Source: a virus. Taken from it: DNA of 34,849 bases. Every line of letters begins with the position of its first letter. The first letter of the stretch is position 1. The notes beneath the pieces were generated by a model. That model ran no database searches. It was not told where the DNA came from and saw only the letters and a program-made list of their open reading frames with translations. Shown here piece by piece: positions 14,012 to 22,407 of this stretch. The stretch covers positions 1-34,849 of the IMG/VR virus record IMGVR_UViG_3300027836_000389; one strand, 5' to 3'. A program made the translations under genes and the position numbers.

Positions 14012-14297
14012 CTAGTTTAATGCCCGTAGTTGATTCTAAAAACTGTTTGGCAAATGTTTGATCTGTTGGTTCGGCAACTGTCACAGTAGTTTTAAGTAAC
14101 TTAATGTCGGCCTCTGGGCTAACAGTAAACAAATACGGCATTAGACCAGGCCCACTTGGACCCATGCCGATAACCATGGGCTTTGATAGCTTATAATAGC
14201 TGTCAGTTTCTTCTGATAGTTTAGCAACAATTTCTTCGCCGCTGGTTAGTTTTAAGGTGATTACTTCACCTGCTGATACGCCTTTTGAAATTAACAT
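14007..14297 (-). CDS. Small Sm/Hfq-like phage protein
   Basis: A 96-residue protein. The segment VITLKLTSGEEIVAKLSEE followed by YYKLSKPMVIGM resembles the Sm1-like beta strands of LSm/Hfq-type proteins that recur in T4-like marine phages. A later segment ends with DQTFAKQFLESTTGI. An RNA-binding role is suggested by fold only. It lies 1 base after the glutaredoxin gene and is the last gene of the nrd operon before the late promoter. Confidence 0.65.
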   Translation of the reverse strand: MLISKGVSAGEVITLKLTSGEEIVAKLSEETDSYYKLSKPMVIGMGPSGPGLMPYLFTVSPEADIKLLKTTVTVAEPTDQTFAKQFLESTTGIKLV

Positions 14298-14298
14298 A

Positions 14299-14541
14299 TT
14301 ATCCTTTGAGTGTGTTAAAAAATTCTTCGTCTTTGCCAGCTAGGCCTTGAAAGCCGCCTGGTAGGAGAACGCCATCCTTGAAAATTTGTGGAACTGAACG
14401 TAACCCTTGCTCCATTAAGAATTCACGGGCACTGGGTTCGTCCTCCATTTTAATAACTTTAAATGGAATGTCTTTGCTTTCTAACAATGCCTTTGCTCTA
14501 TCGCAAAATGGGCAGTTGTTTTTTGAATATACTGTAATCAT
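14299..14541 (-). CDS. grx: Glutaredoxin
   Basis: An 80-residue dithiol glutaredoxin: CPFC at 10-13, cis-proline motif SVPQIF at 49-54, and GGFQGL for glutathione binding. It probably re-reduces the C-terminal CESC pair of the phage ribonucleotide reductase, encoded in the same operon. Start preceded by TAGGACGATAG. Confidence 0.95.
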   Translation of the reverse strand: MITVYSKNNCPFCDRAKALLESKDIPFKVIKMEDEPSAREFLMEQGLRSVPQIFKDGVLLPGGFQGLAGKDEEFFNTLKG

Positions 14542-14560
14542 CTATCGTCCTAAAATACTA

Positions 14561-15661
14561 TTATAACGCAGGAAGGGCATCATAGTCAATACCTTCTCCC
14601 ATCACACCGATTACATAATTAGTGCTTTCGCTTTCTTGTAATGCTGTTTGTTTATTACTTGTGTTAACGTGTTTGTTAAACCAAGGAATAGGAGTAGACT
14701 TTGGTGCTGGGCTATTGTATTTGATTCCAATATCTTTCAACGCACCAACTGCTGTGTAGTCTACAAAGTCACGTAAGATATTTGCATTAAGTCCAATAAC
14801 TGGACCTTTGTTGAACAAGTATACTGCCCATTCTTTTTCTTCGCGAATAACATCCATATACAATGAGTATACTTCAGCTTCACATTCTATCTTAGCTTGA
14901 GCAAACCGTGAATCTTCTTTGATTACTTGATTAATCAAATATGCTGTCCAGCCCTTGTGTAACAATTCATCTTGTAGGATCAATTGGATAATATTTCCAT
15001 TACCCATAAAGATTTTATTTTCAACCATTGCTAAACTTGTAGCAAAGCTAACCATAAATCTGAATGCTTCTAAAGCATAGCTGGCATGTAGTGCCATCCA
15101 AATTGCTTTAATGTATTCCTTTTCTGGAATTGTTTCGCCTAATTGTTTACGACAGTTAATAACGTGTAATGCTTCGTAGTAATTACCTACACTGCTAGCC
15201 ATGTCTACAATTTCTTTAGTGTCGTGGATTGTATTGAATACATCCTTTGGCACGTTGTAAATGTTACGGATAATATGACTGTAACTCTTGCTGTGAATAT
15301 TAGTTTCAAAGAATGTCCAGTTGTATACTAGTGCTTCCAACTCCGGCAATGATATCACAGGCATAAAGATTTGGCTTGGGCCTCGGCCTTGTAAACTATC
15401 AAGAGCAGTTTGCCTAAGCAAGTTACTAGTGAAGATATGTTTGACAGCTTCGCTTGCGTCTTTAAAATCATTACTGTCTTTGCTTAGACTAATCTCTTCT
15501 GGTTGCCAAAAGAAGCCACGTGCTGTTGCTTCAAAGTCTGCAATCTTTTTATATTTTACTTCTTCAAAGCGTTGAATGGTTACAGGACCTGCTGGATCCA
15601 GAAACATCTTACGATTGAGATAATCTGTCTTTGTGTTTAAATTATATTGTTGTTTGCTCAT
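14561..15661 (-). CDS. nrdB: Class Ia ribonucleotide reductase beta subunit NrdB
   Basis: A 366-residue R2 subunit carrying the diiron-tyrosyl radical cofactor. The Tyr-bearing helix reads FFETNIHSKSYSHIIRNI, with HSKSY matching E. coli H118-x3-Y122. The second Glu is in EAFRFMVSFATS, and DELLH matches E238-x2-H241. The first Glu-His spacing is one residue longer (E-T-N-I-H) than E. coli ETIH. The C-terminal tail that docks on NrdA is present. The start at MSKQQYNLN was chosen because AGGAAAA precedes it and a longer start would overlap the aldolase gene. Confidence 0.96.
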   Translation of the reverse strand: MSKQQYNLNTKTDYLNRKMFLDPAGPVTIQRFEEVKYKKIADFEATARGFFWQPEEISLSKDSNDFKDASEAVKHIFTSNLLRQTALDSLQGRGPSQIFMPVISLPELEALVYNWTFFETNIHSKSYSHIIRNIYNVPKDVFNTIHDTKEIVDMASSVGNYYEALHVINCRKQLGETIPEKEYIKAIWMALHASYALEAFRFMVSFATSLAMVENKIFMGNGNIIQLILQDELLHKGWTAYLINQVIKEDSRFAQAKIECEAEVYSLYMDVIREEKEWAVYLFNKGPVIGLNANILRDFVDYTAVGALKDIGIKYNSPAPKSTPIPWFNKHVNTSNKQTALQESESTNYVIGVMGEGIDYDALPAL

Positions 15662-15662
15662 T

Positions 15663-16319
15663 TTAATATTTTCCTGATGCAAGTACTATCTTGCAAATAT
15701 GTTCTAATCTTTCTATATGCTCGTATGCTCGCCATGGAGTGTTGCCAATGGCTACTACGCCGTGTCCTTTGATTCCTACTATGTCAAACTTGATGTTGCC
15801 TTCACGATCCAGCCCTAAATTGCGATGACACGCTTCGCCTAATTCTTCGCTGATAGGAGCAACATCACCTACGTTATGTGCCACCTTGGTATAACGATTG
15901 AGTTCAGGAAAACTATCACTAACAGTTGCTAGATCAATGCCGGCATGCATAGCCGCAATACAGTAAGTTGGATGAACGTGTACAACTACACGCACATCAT
16001 CCTTATGTTGGCCCAATTCTTTTTGTAGGCCAAAGTGTAAGGGCATTTCGCCGCTAGGTTCCAAGTTGCCCGACAAGTCTGTTTGTTCAATGACTTCCCA
16101 AGTATAGTTAAAAGCACTACTGCCCACACCACTGTTAATGCTTCTCCAGATTTTAATCTTCTTGAACATCTCTGGTTGCATGTTTTGTTTACGCACACCA
16201 CTAGGTGTTACATAAAAATGATCACGGTCGTGATGTCGAATAGAAATGTTACCATCTCTACTGGTAATCCAATTACGCTTATAAGCGTCTACTAATATAT
16301 CGCAACAAGTTTCTAACAT
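15663..16319 (-). CDS. Class II aldolase/adducin-family protein
   Basis: A 218-residue zinc-dependent class II aldolase family protein (fuculose-phosphate aldolase or methylthioribulose-phosphate dehydratase type). The metal-binding HVHPTY, the distal GHGVVAIG and EHIERLEHICKI, a Glu in PSGEMPLHF and the N-terminal DGNISIR are all family features. It sits between nrdA and nrdB with a 1-base overlap (TAATG) to nrdA. The substrate is not predictable; a link to sugar phosphate or deoxynucleotide-derived metabolites is only inference from position. Confidence 0.85.
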   Translation of the reverse strand: MLETCCDILVDAYKRNWITSRDGNISIRHHDRDHFYVTPSGVRKQNMQPEMFKKIKIWRSINSGVGSSAFNYTWEVIEQTDLSGNLEPSGEMPLHFGLQKELGQHKDDVRVVVHVHPTYCIAAMHAGIDLATVSDSFPELNRYTKVAHNVGDVAPISEELGEACHRNLGLDREGNIKFDIVGIKGHGVVAIGNTPWRAYEHIERLEHICKIVLASGKY

Positions 16320-18640
16320 TATAGTTTACACGACTCGCAATCGTCCTCATTATCAAAATCTATTACTTCTAACATAGCAGGTGCTTCCTCTGCTTTCATC
16401 TTACTGCCTGCTTTATTAATCAAACTGTAGTAGAATGTTTTCAATCCCCACATGTGTGCTTGCATTAAATTCTTAGCAATTAATGTAGTTGGAACTTTAC
16501 GATCCGCAAAATGTGCTGGATTGTAAAATGTATTAGTGCTAATCGATTGGTCAGTATAGGCCGCAATAACTGCCGCTGTCTTGATGTAACCTTCACAGTC
16601 TTTCTGTTCCCACATCAGTTGATACTTGTTCTTCAACTTGTGATATTCAGGTACAACTTGTACAAACGATCCTGCTTTGCTTTCCTTAACTGAGATAAGC
16701 GACATAGGCATCTCAATGCCATTGGTACTATTGATGACTACACTACTTGATTCAACAGGAGCAACCGCTCCGTTAGTAGCATTGCGTACTCCATATGTAA
16801 TCATTTCCTTACGTAGTGCTTCCCAGTCTAATTCAGGAGCAAAGTTTGCTAATTCGTTCACACCTTTAGCACGTAGTTCCCAAGGAAATACACCTTGGCC
16901 GTAACGTGTTTGATCGCTGCCTAAACACTTGCCACGTTCCTTGGCTAGTTCAACTGACATCTCTGTAAGGTAAAAACTTTGATGTTCTTGCCAGCTTTTA
17001 ACTTCAGCTAGCGCATCCTTATCTCCATACTTGAGGCCACGCTTGGCGTGCCAGTATGCTAAGTTAGTAATACCAATGCCCAGTGGACGAATTTCGTCGT
17101 TGCTTAGTTTAGATTGGATAGAAAGAAAATCTTGGTAATCAAGAATATTGTTAAGACTGCGGTGAAGGATACGGCAAGCCCTACGCATGTCTTCTGGGTT
17201 ACGGAAAGCTCCCCAGTTGATGCTACCAAGTGTACATAAAGCGATACGACCATCGGGATCGTCGAGACGCTTAAAAGACTTAGTAGGTAAAAGTATTTCA
17301 CAGCAAAGGTTACTCTGATAAATGGTATGGTATTCTGGGTCGAACGGACCCTGGTTCATCACGTTGTCAATGAACACTAGATAGATGCGTCCTGTATCAG
17401 TACGCTCTTTCAATATGCCTGACTTGAATACTTCTTCAGCTGACATTGTCTTTGTACGCAAATCTTTACGTTTTTCGTATTTTACATACAGCTCTTCGAA
17501 CAAGGCCGTATTTTTATAGAAGGCTTCATACAAGTCAGGAACTTCGTTAGGATCAAAGAACGTTATGTCTTCCTTGTTCTTGAAACGTCTCCAAAAGAAT
17601 GCCGACAGTACGACTCCATAGTCCATGTGGCGGACTCTTGTTTCCTCTGTTCCTTGATTATTCTTGAGAACAATAAGATCATCAAACTGGTGATGCCAAA
17701 TAGGATAAAACACAGTAGCACTAGCATTACGAATGCCTCCTTGTGAACAACTACGTAAATCGCCAAACCATTTCTTCAAGAAAGGAATCATGCCAGTGTG
17801 CATGATCTCTCCGCCACGTATTGGACTGCCGAGCGGGCGGAGGCGACCAATTTCTAAACCGATGCCAGCACGTTTGCTCGCATACTTGGCCATCATCTCT
17901 CCAGAAGCAAATATGCTATCCAGATCGTCGTCACTGCGGATAAGCACACAACTAGAAAACTGTTTAGTAGGAGTGCCAAGCCCAGCCAACACAGGTGTAG
18001 CAAGAGTAAACAGGCCATCGGATGCCGCGTTATAGTATTCTTTAATGTAACGCATTCTTGCACTATTCGGTTCTTCTTTATGGAAGACAGTTGCTGCCGC
18101 AACCATGTATCTAATTTGTGGAGTTTCATAAGTTTCTTTTGTCGCTCTATTTTTAACAAGGTACTTCTCAATTAACTGCTCAATAGCCGCATAACTATAC
18201 TGTTCATCTTTTTCATGATCCAGCATGTCATTCATTTTGTTCCAATCTTCTTCAGTATACCACTCTAACAGTTCACTAGTATATAAACCAGTAGCAACAT
18301 TTTTTTGTATGATTTCATAAAGATGGGGAACTTTGTAGTCTCCGTACACATCTTTTCTTAGCATACTCAATCGCTGTTTACCCGCTACATATTGATAGTT
18401 AGTGTGCCCAACGTCTGGATTATTTTCAACGTCAATTAAATCTACTATAGCACGTAAAGTTATACTGTCAATTTCTTGTGTGGTGATGCCGTCATAGAAG
18501 TGTGGCTGGCTTTTGATTTCAATCATAGACTGACTAACGTCAGCTATACCACTACACACCTTTGCAATCTGCGCTTGCCACTTTTCTACCGCTAGTAATT
18601 CTTTTTTTCCTGATCTTTTTATAACTGTAATATTGTTCAT
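16319..18640 (-). CDS. nrdA: Class Ia ribonucleotide reductase alpha subunit NrdA
   Basis: A 773-residue catalytic subunit reducing ribonucleoside diphosphates. An N-terminal ATP-cone-like region spans about 1-90 (VIKRSGKKE onwards). The active-site segments are QFSSCVLI and NLCCEILLPT, with a Cys in each, and there is a GSINWGAF segment. The C-terminus DDCESCKL carries the swinging redox pair. Together with NrdB and glutaredoxin it makes a complete class Ia system for dNTP synthesis. The gene starts about 165 bases after a sigma70-type promoter. Confidence 0.97.
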   Translation of the reverse strand: MNNITVIKRSGKKELLAVEKWQAQIAKVCSGIADVSQSMIEIKSQPHFYDGITTQEIDSITLRAIVDLIDVENNPDVGHTNYQYVAGKQRLSMLRKDVYGDYKVPHLYEIIQKNVATGLYTSELLEWYTEEDWNKMNDMLDHEKDEQYSYAAIEQLIEKYLVKNRATKETYETPQIRYMVAAATVFHKEEPNSARMRYIKEYYNAASDGLFTLATPVLAGLGTPTKQFSSCVLIRSDDDLDSIFASGEMMAKYASKRAGIGLEIGRLRPLGSPIRGGEIMHTGMIPFLKKWFGDLRSCSQGGIRNASATVFYPIWHHQFDDLIVLKNNQGTEETRVRHMDYGVVLSAFFWRRFKNKEDITFFDPNEVPDLYEAFYKNTALFEELYVKYEKRKDLRTKTMSAEEVFKSGILKERTDTGRIYLVFIDNVMNQGPFDPEYHTIYQSNLCCEILLPTKSFKRLDDPDGRIALCTLGSINWGAFRNPEDMRRACRILHRSLNNILDYQDFLSIQSKLSNDEIRPLGIGITNLAYWHAKRGLKYGDKDALAEVKSWQEHQSFYLTEMSVELAKERGKCLGSDQTRYGQGVFPWELRAKGVNELANFAPELDWEALRKEMITYGVRNATNGAVAPVESSSVVINSTNGIEMPMSLISVKESKAGSFVQVVPEYHKLKNKYQLMWEQKDCEGYIKTAAVIAAYTDQSISTNTFYNPAHFADRKVPTTLIAKNLMQAHMWGLKTFYYSLINKAGSKMKAEEAPAMLEVIDFDNEDDCESCKL

Positions 18641-18690
18641 CTCTTCATGGCTCTTTATTGATAAGGGTTTCTTTGTTATTGTTTAGGAAG

Positions 18691-18698
18691 TATTTAGT
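18691..18698 (-). promoter_or_regulatory. Late-type box ACTAAATA upstream of nrdA
   Basis: Minus-strand ACTAAATA about 50 bases before the nrdA ATG. A second, late promoter for the nrd operon is possible. Confidence 0.35.
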
Positions 18699-18810
18699 GA
18701 CCATAGGCAAACCAAACAACCATATTAGAAGATGGTGGTTTTCACATTGATTTTGAATGGATTTGGAACGGATGTATAAACGGAATAACCTTATCATAGT
18801 AACATATAGA

Positions 18811-18839
18811 ATAATATACGTATTTTACGATAAGGTCAA
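18811..18839 (-). promoter_or_regulatory. Sigma70-type promoter of the nrd operon
   Basis: TTGACC (18839-18834), 17-base spacer, TATTAT (18816-18811) on the minus strand. Inverted 7-mers CCTTATC and GATAAGG (18789-18795, 18829-18835) flank the -10, a possible operator. Confidence 0.7.
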
Positions 18840-18847
18840 CTGTATCG

Positions 18848-18863
18848 GCAATGTTTATTGCCA
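18848..18863 (-). terminator. Hairpin after the tailspike gene
   Basis: A perfect 6-bp stem GGCAAT / ATTGCC with a 4-base loop, 2 bases after the stop codon. There is no T run, so it may be a 3'-stabilising hairpin rather than an efficient terminator. Confidence 0.35.
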
Positions 18864-18865
18864 AA

Positions 18866-21304
18866 TTATAATATTGCGGTATATGAGTAGGTAAACGTAC
18901 CGGTATCTGTACTCAGCGATGTTGCTGAGAATGTGATTGCGCCAGTAGTGTGAGCAGACGATGCTCTTATAGTAATTTGGCTAACACTATCTACGCTATA
19001 AATTATAGCACCAGTACCAAAGCTACCAACGTTAGTACCAGTTTCTGTTAATACCTGTCCAGCGGCTAAACTACTAACAGATGGCATTCCAGTGACAGTA
19101 CTTTGGTAGAAGTTTCCAGATACACCTGCGGCAGATATAGTTCCCGACTTGCCTGTGTATGTGGTTGTTCCTAACGATAGTGTATTAGAATATCTTAAAG
19201 CAACCGAATAAGGAGTATCGCCGGAGCCAGTAAATTCAGATCCAGTTTCGTTTAATAGTGCTACTGTTAAGTCTAACTTTAAAGAATCTTCTTCACCGAG
19301 CCCAGCTATATTATAATCGTCGCTTAGTTGTGCTACTGTAGTGCCTTCGGCAATACTAGCATCAACGTCCACTATTAATGTTAGTGTTCCTCTACGGCTG
19401 AAATCAAACACATTACTTTTATAAACATAGTTAAGTTGGTAGCTAATTGATCTGCTTGGGTTTCCGTTAGGCCCAGTTGATATTGGTAATATTGCCAGCA
19501 ACGATGGACTTGTAATGTATCCGATTAGTACTGGACGAGTACCGTATGATGTATAGGTAACATAACCGGCAACTTCTGGAATATACGGCACCATAGTTAA
19601 GGTGCCAACTAAGGTTGGGTGCGATGTTGCTCTAAACGAAGCTGTCATAGTCCCACTTGAAACTGTTAGTGGGCGTTGACTGCCGCCTAATGAATTAGCA
19701 ATTGAAAAATGTGTGCTGTCGCTAATGTTTTGTACATAATAAGTTGTACTAGCTACTACACCACCTAATGTACTTTGGAAACTAATAGCACTACCAATAG
19801 TTAATTCGTCTGTAGTATCGCTTGTTACAAATTCAGTCGTGCTCGAATCAGTAATAGTAATGGTTGTGACATCGCCAGGAGTTAAACTAGTACCAATATT
19901 TAAATTACTAAAATTATTAAAAGGAGTTGTATAACGTGTTACAACTGTAATACTAGTAGCAGAGTCATAATCTTGTTTTAATGTACCTTGGACATTAGAT
20001 GTGCTTTGAATTACTAAATCGCCTTTGCTGGCTGTAATAGGTGCGCTCAGGGTTAAGTCAACTGTGTAAGATAACGCTGATAGTGCGCTTTCTCTATCGG
20101 ACTGATCATTTTGACTAGTGTTACCTGGAGCATCAAAGAATATCTGCGGGTACTCAGCAAAGAATACGCCAGAACCGTTGTTGCCCACGTTAACTAGTTT
20201 GCAATCTCTAGTCATGTTGCCAGTTCCACGTTCTACATAGACGGCATGACGTTTTACATCATCAAACTTACAACGCATAATTTGTGTTTCACGTGGGCCA
20301 TACTGTTCGCCTACGGTGTTACCATCTGCTGTTTCGCCTAAGACAAAACCTTGGCGTACATCTCTAATATAGCAATCTGAAAAAGCATTATTGATAATGT
20401 CATGTTTAGAATATACGGCGTAACTAAATCCAGAAATATAAATGTTGTTAAACACATTGTCGCTACAGGTTACTAATGCCGATACTGCTTCTAAGCTAAT
20501 GGCTATACTGTTGGCATTATAAGTTCCGCCCCAGTCTCCCGCGATTACTAAATCATCAAAATAGCTATTACGAACTGCGTCAAGTTTTAACGCAGTCTGA
20601 TTAACAGTATTAGCTTGGATTGTAAATCCTTTTAATATAATATGTCTAGGTTGTGTGTTTGCTAATGTGTTGTCGACAGTACTTGGATTACCAATAGTAC
20701 TAGTATCATTAATAAATCGGATTGCTGGGCCAACGCCTGTGTAAGAAATAATAGTTTTATCAGATCCAGCGCCTACGATTGTAGCAAAGCTAGGAATGTA
20801 TAAAGTATTAGTTGTTTTATAAACGCCTGGAGCAAGCTCTAATATGATACGAGTTTGTTTGCCATCGGCAGTGTCAGCAGACGCTTTTGTTGTAGGATTT
20901 AAAAATAGTTGATCTATTGCCCGTTGTAGTGCCGCGGTATCGTCTATCACGCCGTTGGCAGTTGTTCCGAAGTCTGCGCCTGTTACACGGTCGTCTAGTC
21001 GATCCTGTGTGCGTCTTGAAACAGGACTGTTTGGTGTTGGGCCTGTTTGAATTCCAGGATCGTCTGTTTTATAGGTATGCTGAATTAACGCAAGTAAGTT
21101 ACCTTGAACTGTTAAGTCTCGCTCTGTTAGTACCTTAGTATTGCCTACAGCAGGAGAACCTTCTGAGACAGAACCGTTACCAATAAATAATTCTTGGGTA
21201 TCTAGCGACCATGCTAACTCGCCCGAAGCTAGCTGGGGTAAACCTGTTCCAGCAAGTGATTTTCCTCTGCGTACCTGAATACGGCTAATTTGCACTACGG
21301 CCAT
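18866..21304 (-). CDS. Tailspike/tail fibre with pectate-lyase-type beta-helix
   Basis: An 812-residue receptor-binding protein candidate. The N-terminal 1-65 region (ISRIQVRRGKSLAGTG, ASGELAWSLDTQELFIGNG) is the virion-anchoring module seen in many phage fibres. RVTGADFGTTANGVIDDTAA (about 87-106) starts a Pectate_lyase_3-type right-handed beta-helix, with repeated short strands to about residue 390. The C-terminal half is Thr/Ser-rich beta repeats (TSDTTDELTIGSA and similar). It may cleave or bind host surface polysaccharide; specificity is unknown. A late box GATAAATA and AGAGGAT precede it. Confidence 0.85.
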   Translation of the reverse strand: MAVVQISRIQVRRGKSLAGTGLPQLASGELAWSLDTQELFIGNGSVSEGSPAVGNTKVLTERDLTVQGNLLALIQHTYKTDDPGIQTGPTPNSPVSRRTQDRLDDRVTGADFGTTANGVIDDTAALQRAIDQLFLNPTTKASADTADGKQTRIILELAPGVYKTTNTLYIPSFATIVGAGSDKTIISYTGVGPAIRFINDTSTIGNPSTVDNTLANTQPRHIILKGFTIQANTVNQTALKLDAVRNSYFDDLVIAGDWGGTYNANSIAISLEAVSALVTCSDNVFNNIYISGFSYAVYSKHDIINNAFSDCYIRDVRQGFVLGETADGNTVGEQYGPRETQIMRCKFDDVKRHAVYVERGTGNMTRDCKLVNVGNNGSGVFFAEYPQIFFDAPGNTSQNDQSDRESALSALSYTVDLTLSAPITASKGDLVIQSTSNVQGTLKQDYDSATSITVVTRYTTPFNNFSNLNIGTSLTPGDVTTITITDSSTTEFVTSDTTDELTIGSAISFQSTLGGVVASTTYYVQNISDSTHFSIANSLGGSQRPLTVSSGTMTASFRATSHPTLVGTLTMVPYIPEVAGYVTYTSYGTRPVLIGYITSPSLLAILPISTGPNGNPSRSISYQLNYVYKSNVFDFSRRGTLTLIVDVDASIAEGTTVAQLSDDYNIAGLGEEDSLKLDLTVALLNETGSEFTGSGDTPYSVALRYSNTLSLGTTTYTGKSGTISAAGVSGNFYQSTVTGMPSVSSLAAGQVLTETGTNVGSFGTGAIIYSVDSVSQITIRASSAHTTGAITFSATSLSTDTGTFTYSYTAIL

Positions 21305-21324
21305 AATAATATCCTCTTATTGGA

Positions 21325-21332
21325 TATTTATC
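21325..21332 (-). promoter_or_regulatory. Late promoter box GATAAATA of the tailspike gene
   Basis: GATAAATA 20 bases before the ATG at 21304, with AGAGGAT between, matching the layout of the other late genes. It overlaps the stop of the nuclease gene. Confidence 0.65.
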
Positions 21333-22050
21333 AGTTTTGATTGTAGTACTGTTCCACTCTATTCCACCACTGTTTTTCCCAGTAGTCAAACTTGTCCGGA
21401 GTAAGGATAAACTCTTGATACGCTGGATCTCCCCAAGTCATTGTTTTACCAATTTCAGGAGGTTTTACACACATAAACACAACACCTTTACGAATGTCTG
21501 TTCCATGTACTTTGTTATGTGCTAGAGCATAGGCTACCATTTGTAAGTAGTAGTCTTCAATCCACTCATCTTTCTTGGGCTTGTTTGTTTGCTTATGGTC
21601 CATGATTGCGCCGTCACCTAAGTGTACTCCTACACAATCAGTAGTTCCCGCATATAGTTCAGGATAGTATAACCCAACTTCTACACCCCACACTTCGTCA
21701 ACGTTTTTAAGTCCGTGTTCGATAATATGCTTGGCCATCTTGTGGCTTTGTATACTGTAGGGATTTGAACCAGGGTCGTTTAGTGTGCCTTGTACAATGT
21801 AATCTTCCAAGTACTTGTGCATTCTTGTGCCACGACTTGCGGCCTCTGTAACAATCTCAGTAGCTTTCTTTTCACCTACAGCTCTGCGCCATGCTTGTAG
21901 TGCGGCAACTTTTTCTGCTGGTTTAGTTTTGTCTAGGATTGTTGTAACGGATGGCAGTTTGTTGCCGTCGGGTGTTGCGTATAAACGCTTGCCATCTACA
22001 CTTGCCCTGTCTAAAGGAGTGTAGTCATATCTTTCGATTAATAGAGTCAT
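21331..22050 (-). CDS. RecB/Cas4-like PD-(D/E)XK nuclease
   Basis: A 239-residue nuclease of the PD-(D/E)XK superfamily (RecB/Cas4/MGME1-like). The motifs are in order: LPSVTTILDKTKP, GTRMHKYLEDYI (helix with conserved H), ELYAGTTDCVGV (Asp), AIMDHKQTNK (D-x-K) and DYYLQMVAYALAHN (motif with Q). Likely role is exonuclease in phage DNA processing or host DNA breakdown. The ATG at 22050 is used because the promoter would start transcription there; a longer ATG at 22068 lies inside the promoter. Confidence 0.85.
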   Translation of the reverse strand: MTLLIERYDYTPLDRASVDGKRLYATPDGNKLPSVTTILDKTKPAEKVAALQAWRRAVGEKKATEIVTEAASRGTRMHKYLEDYIVQGTLNDPGSNPYSIQSHKMAKHIIEHGLKNVDEVWGVEVGLYYPELYAGTTDCVGVHLGDGAIMDHKQTNKPKKDEWIEDYYLQMVAYALAHNKVHGTDIRKGVVFMCVKPPEIGKTMTWGDPAYQEFILTPDKFDYWEKQWWNRVEQYYNQN

Positions 22051-22077
22051 AGGACAAGTATATAACACTTGCCCTAT
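22049..22077 (-). repeat. Inverted repeat overlapping the nuclease promoter and start codon
   Basis: Eleven-base arms ATAGGGCAAGT and ACTTGTCCTAT (one mismatch, G-T) with a 7-base loop. It covers the -10 and +1 region and the ATG, so it is a good operator candidate. Confidence 0.6.
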
Positions 22078-22085
22078 GATGTCAA
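22057..22085 (-). promoter_or_regulatory. Sigma70-type promoter of the nuclease gene
   Basis: TTGACA (22085-22080), 17-base spacer, TATACT (22062-22057). The expected start is near 22050, at the A of the ATG, so the message may be leaderless. Confidence 0.7.
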
Positions 22086-22092
22086 CATATTA

Positions 22093-22407
22093 TTAAGCCA
22101 AATCGCCTCGTTTGGTGGCGCTCATTGCCATTTTACTAACTTCACTTGGAGCCGTGTCATTTTCTTGGCCTGGTTGAGAATCTTGAGTGCGTAGTGTTAA
22201 ACCACCGCCATCAAATTTTTGAACTAATTGTTTTAGGATTGGGCCTTCTTGTTCGCTATCCCAACGAGCGGCGAACGCATCATAAGAAATTGGGACGCCC
22301 ATATTGCTAAGGGCATCCCATGTTAGTGGACCTGTACTGTGTTTTGCTTTTGCTGTAAACTGAGAACTTCTTAAGAGCCTAATTAAAGGATCAATAGTTT
22401 CTATTAC
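22093..22407 (-). CDS. -1 frame extension of the late protein at 22404 (frameshift product)
   Basis: An open frame of 104 codons begins at the A9 tract that ends the upstream gene and continues in the -1 frame to a stop at 22093. The only ATG (22302) is 35 codons in and has no ribosome site, yet the codons before it (VIETIDPLIRLLRSSQFTAK and on) read as normal protein with no ATG, GTG or TTG start. Slippage on AAA AAG just before the TAA would give a 437-residue fusion. Using only ATG 22302 gives a 69-residue product. The tail is Gly/Gln-rich and hydrophilic. Confidence 0.6.
   Translation of the reverse strand, partial: VIETIDPLIRLLRSSQFTAKAKHSTGPLTWDALSNMGVPISYDAFAARWDSEQEGPILKQLVQKFDGGGLTLRTQDSQPGQENDTAPSEVSKMAMSATKRGDLA

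Larger units (their letters stand above)
18641..18865 (-). promoter_or_regulatory. Non-coding leader upstream of nrdA
   Basis: A 225-base gap without a gene. It holds a sigma70-type promoter (18811-18839), a late-type box (18691-18698), and a GGCAAT-AAAC-ATTGCC hairpin (18848-18863) just after the tailspike stop. I saw no long ORF, tRNA or convincing NrdR box. The ~165-base leader could contain regulatory RNA structure, but no known riboswitch was recognised. Confidence 0.5.

Noticed and set aside
17104-18171. Minus-strand frames inside nrdA in other phases (hydrophobic 65-92 residue products)
   Set aside because: They are shadows of nrdA codons; no ribosome site, and the hydrophobicity follows from the shifted codon pattern.
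18641-18865. NrdR box or riboswitch in the nrdA leader
   Set aside because: I found AT-rich dyads but no convincing match to the NrdR consensus or to a known riboswitch core.
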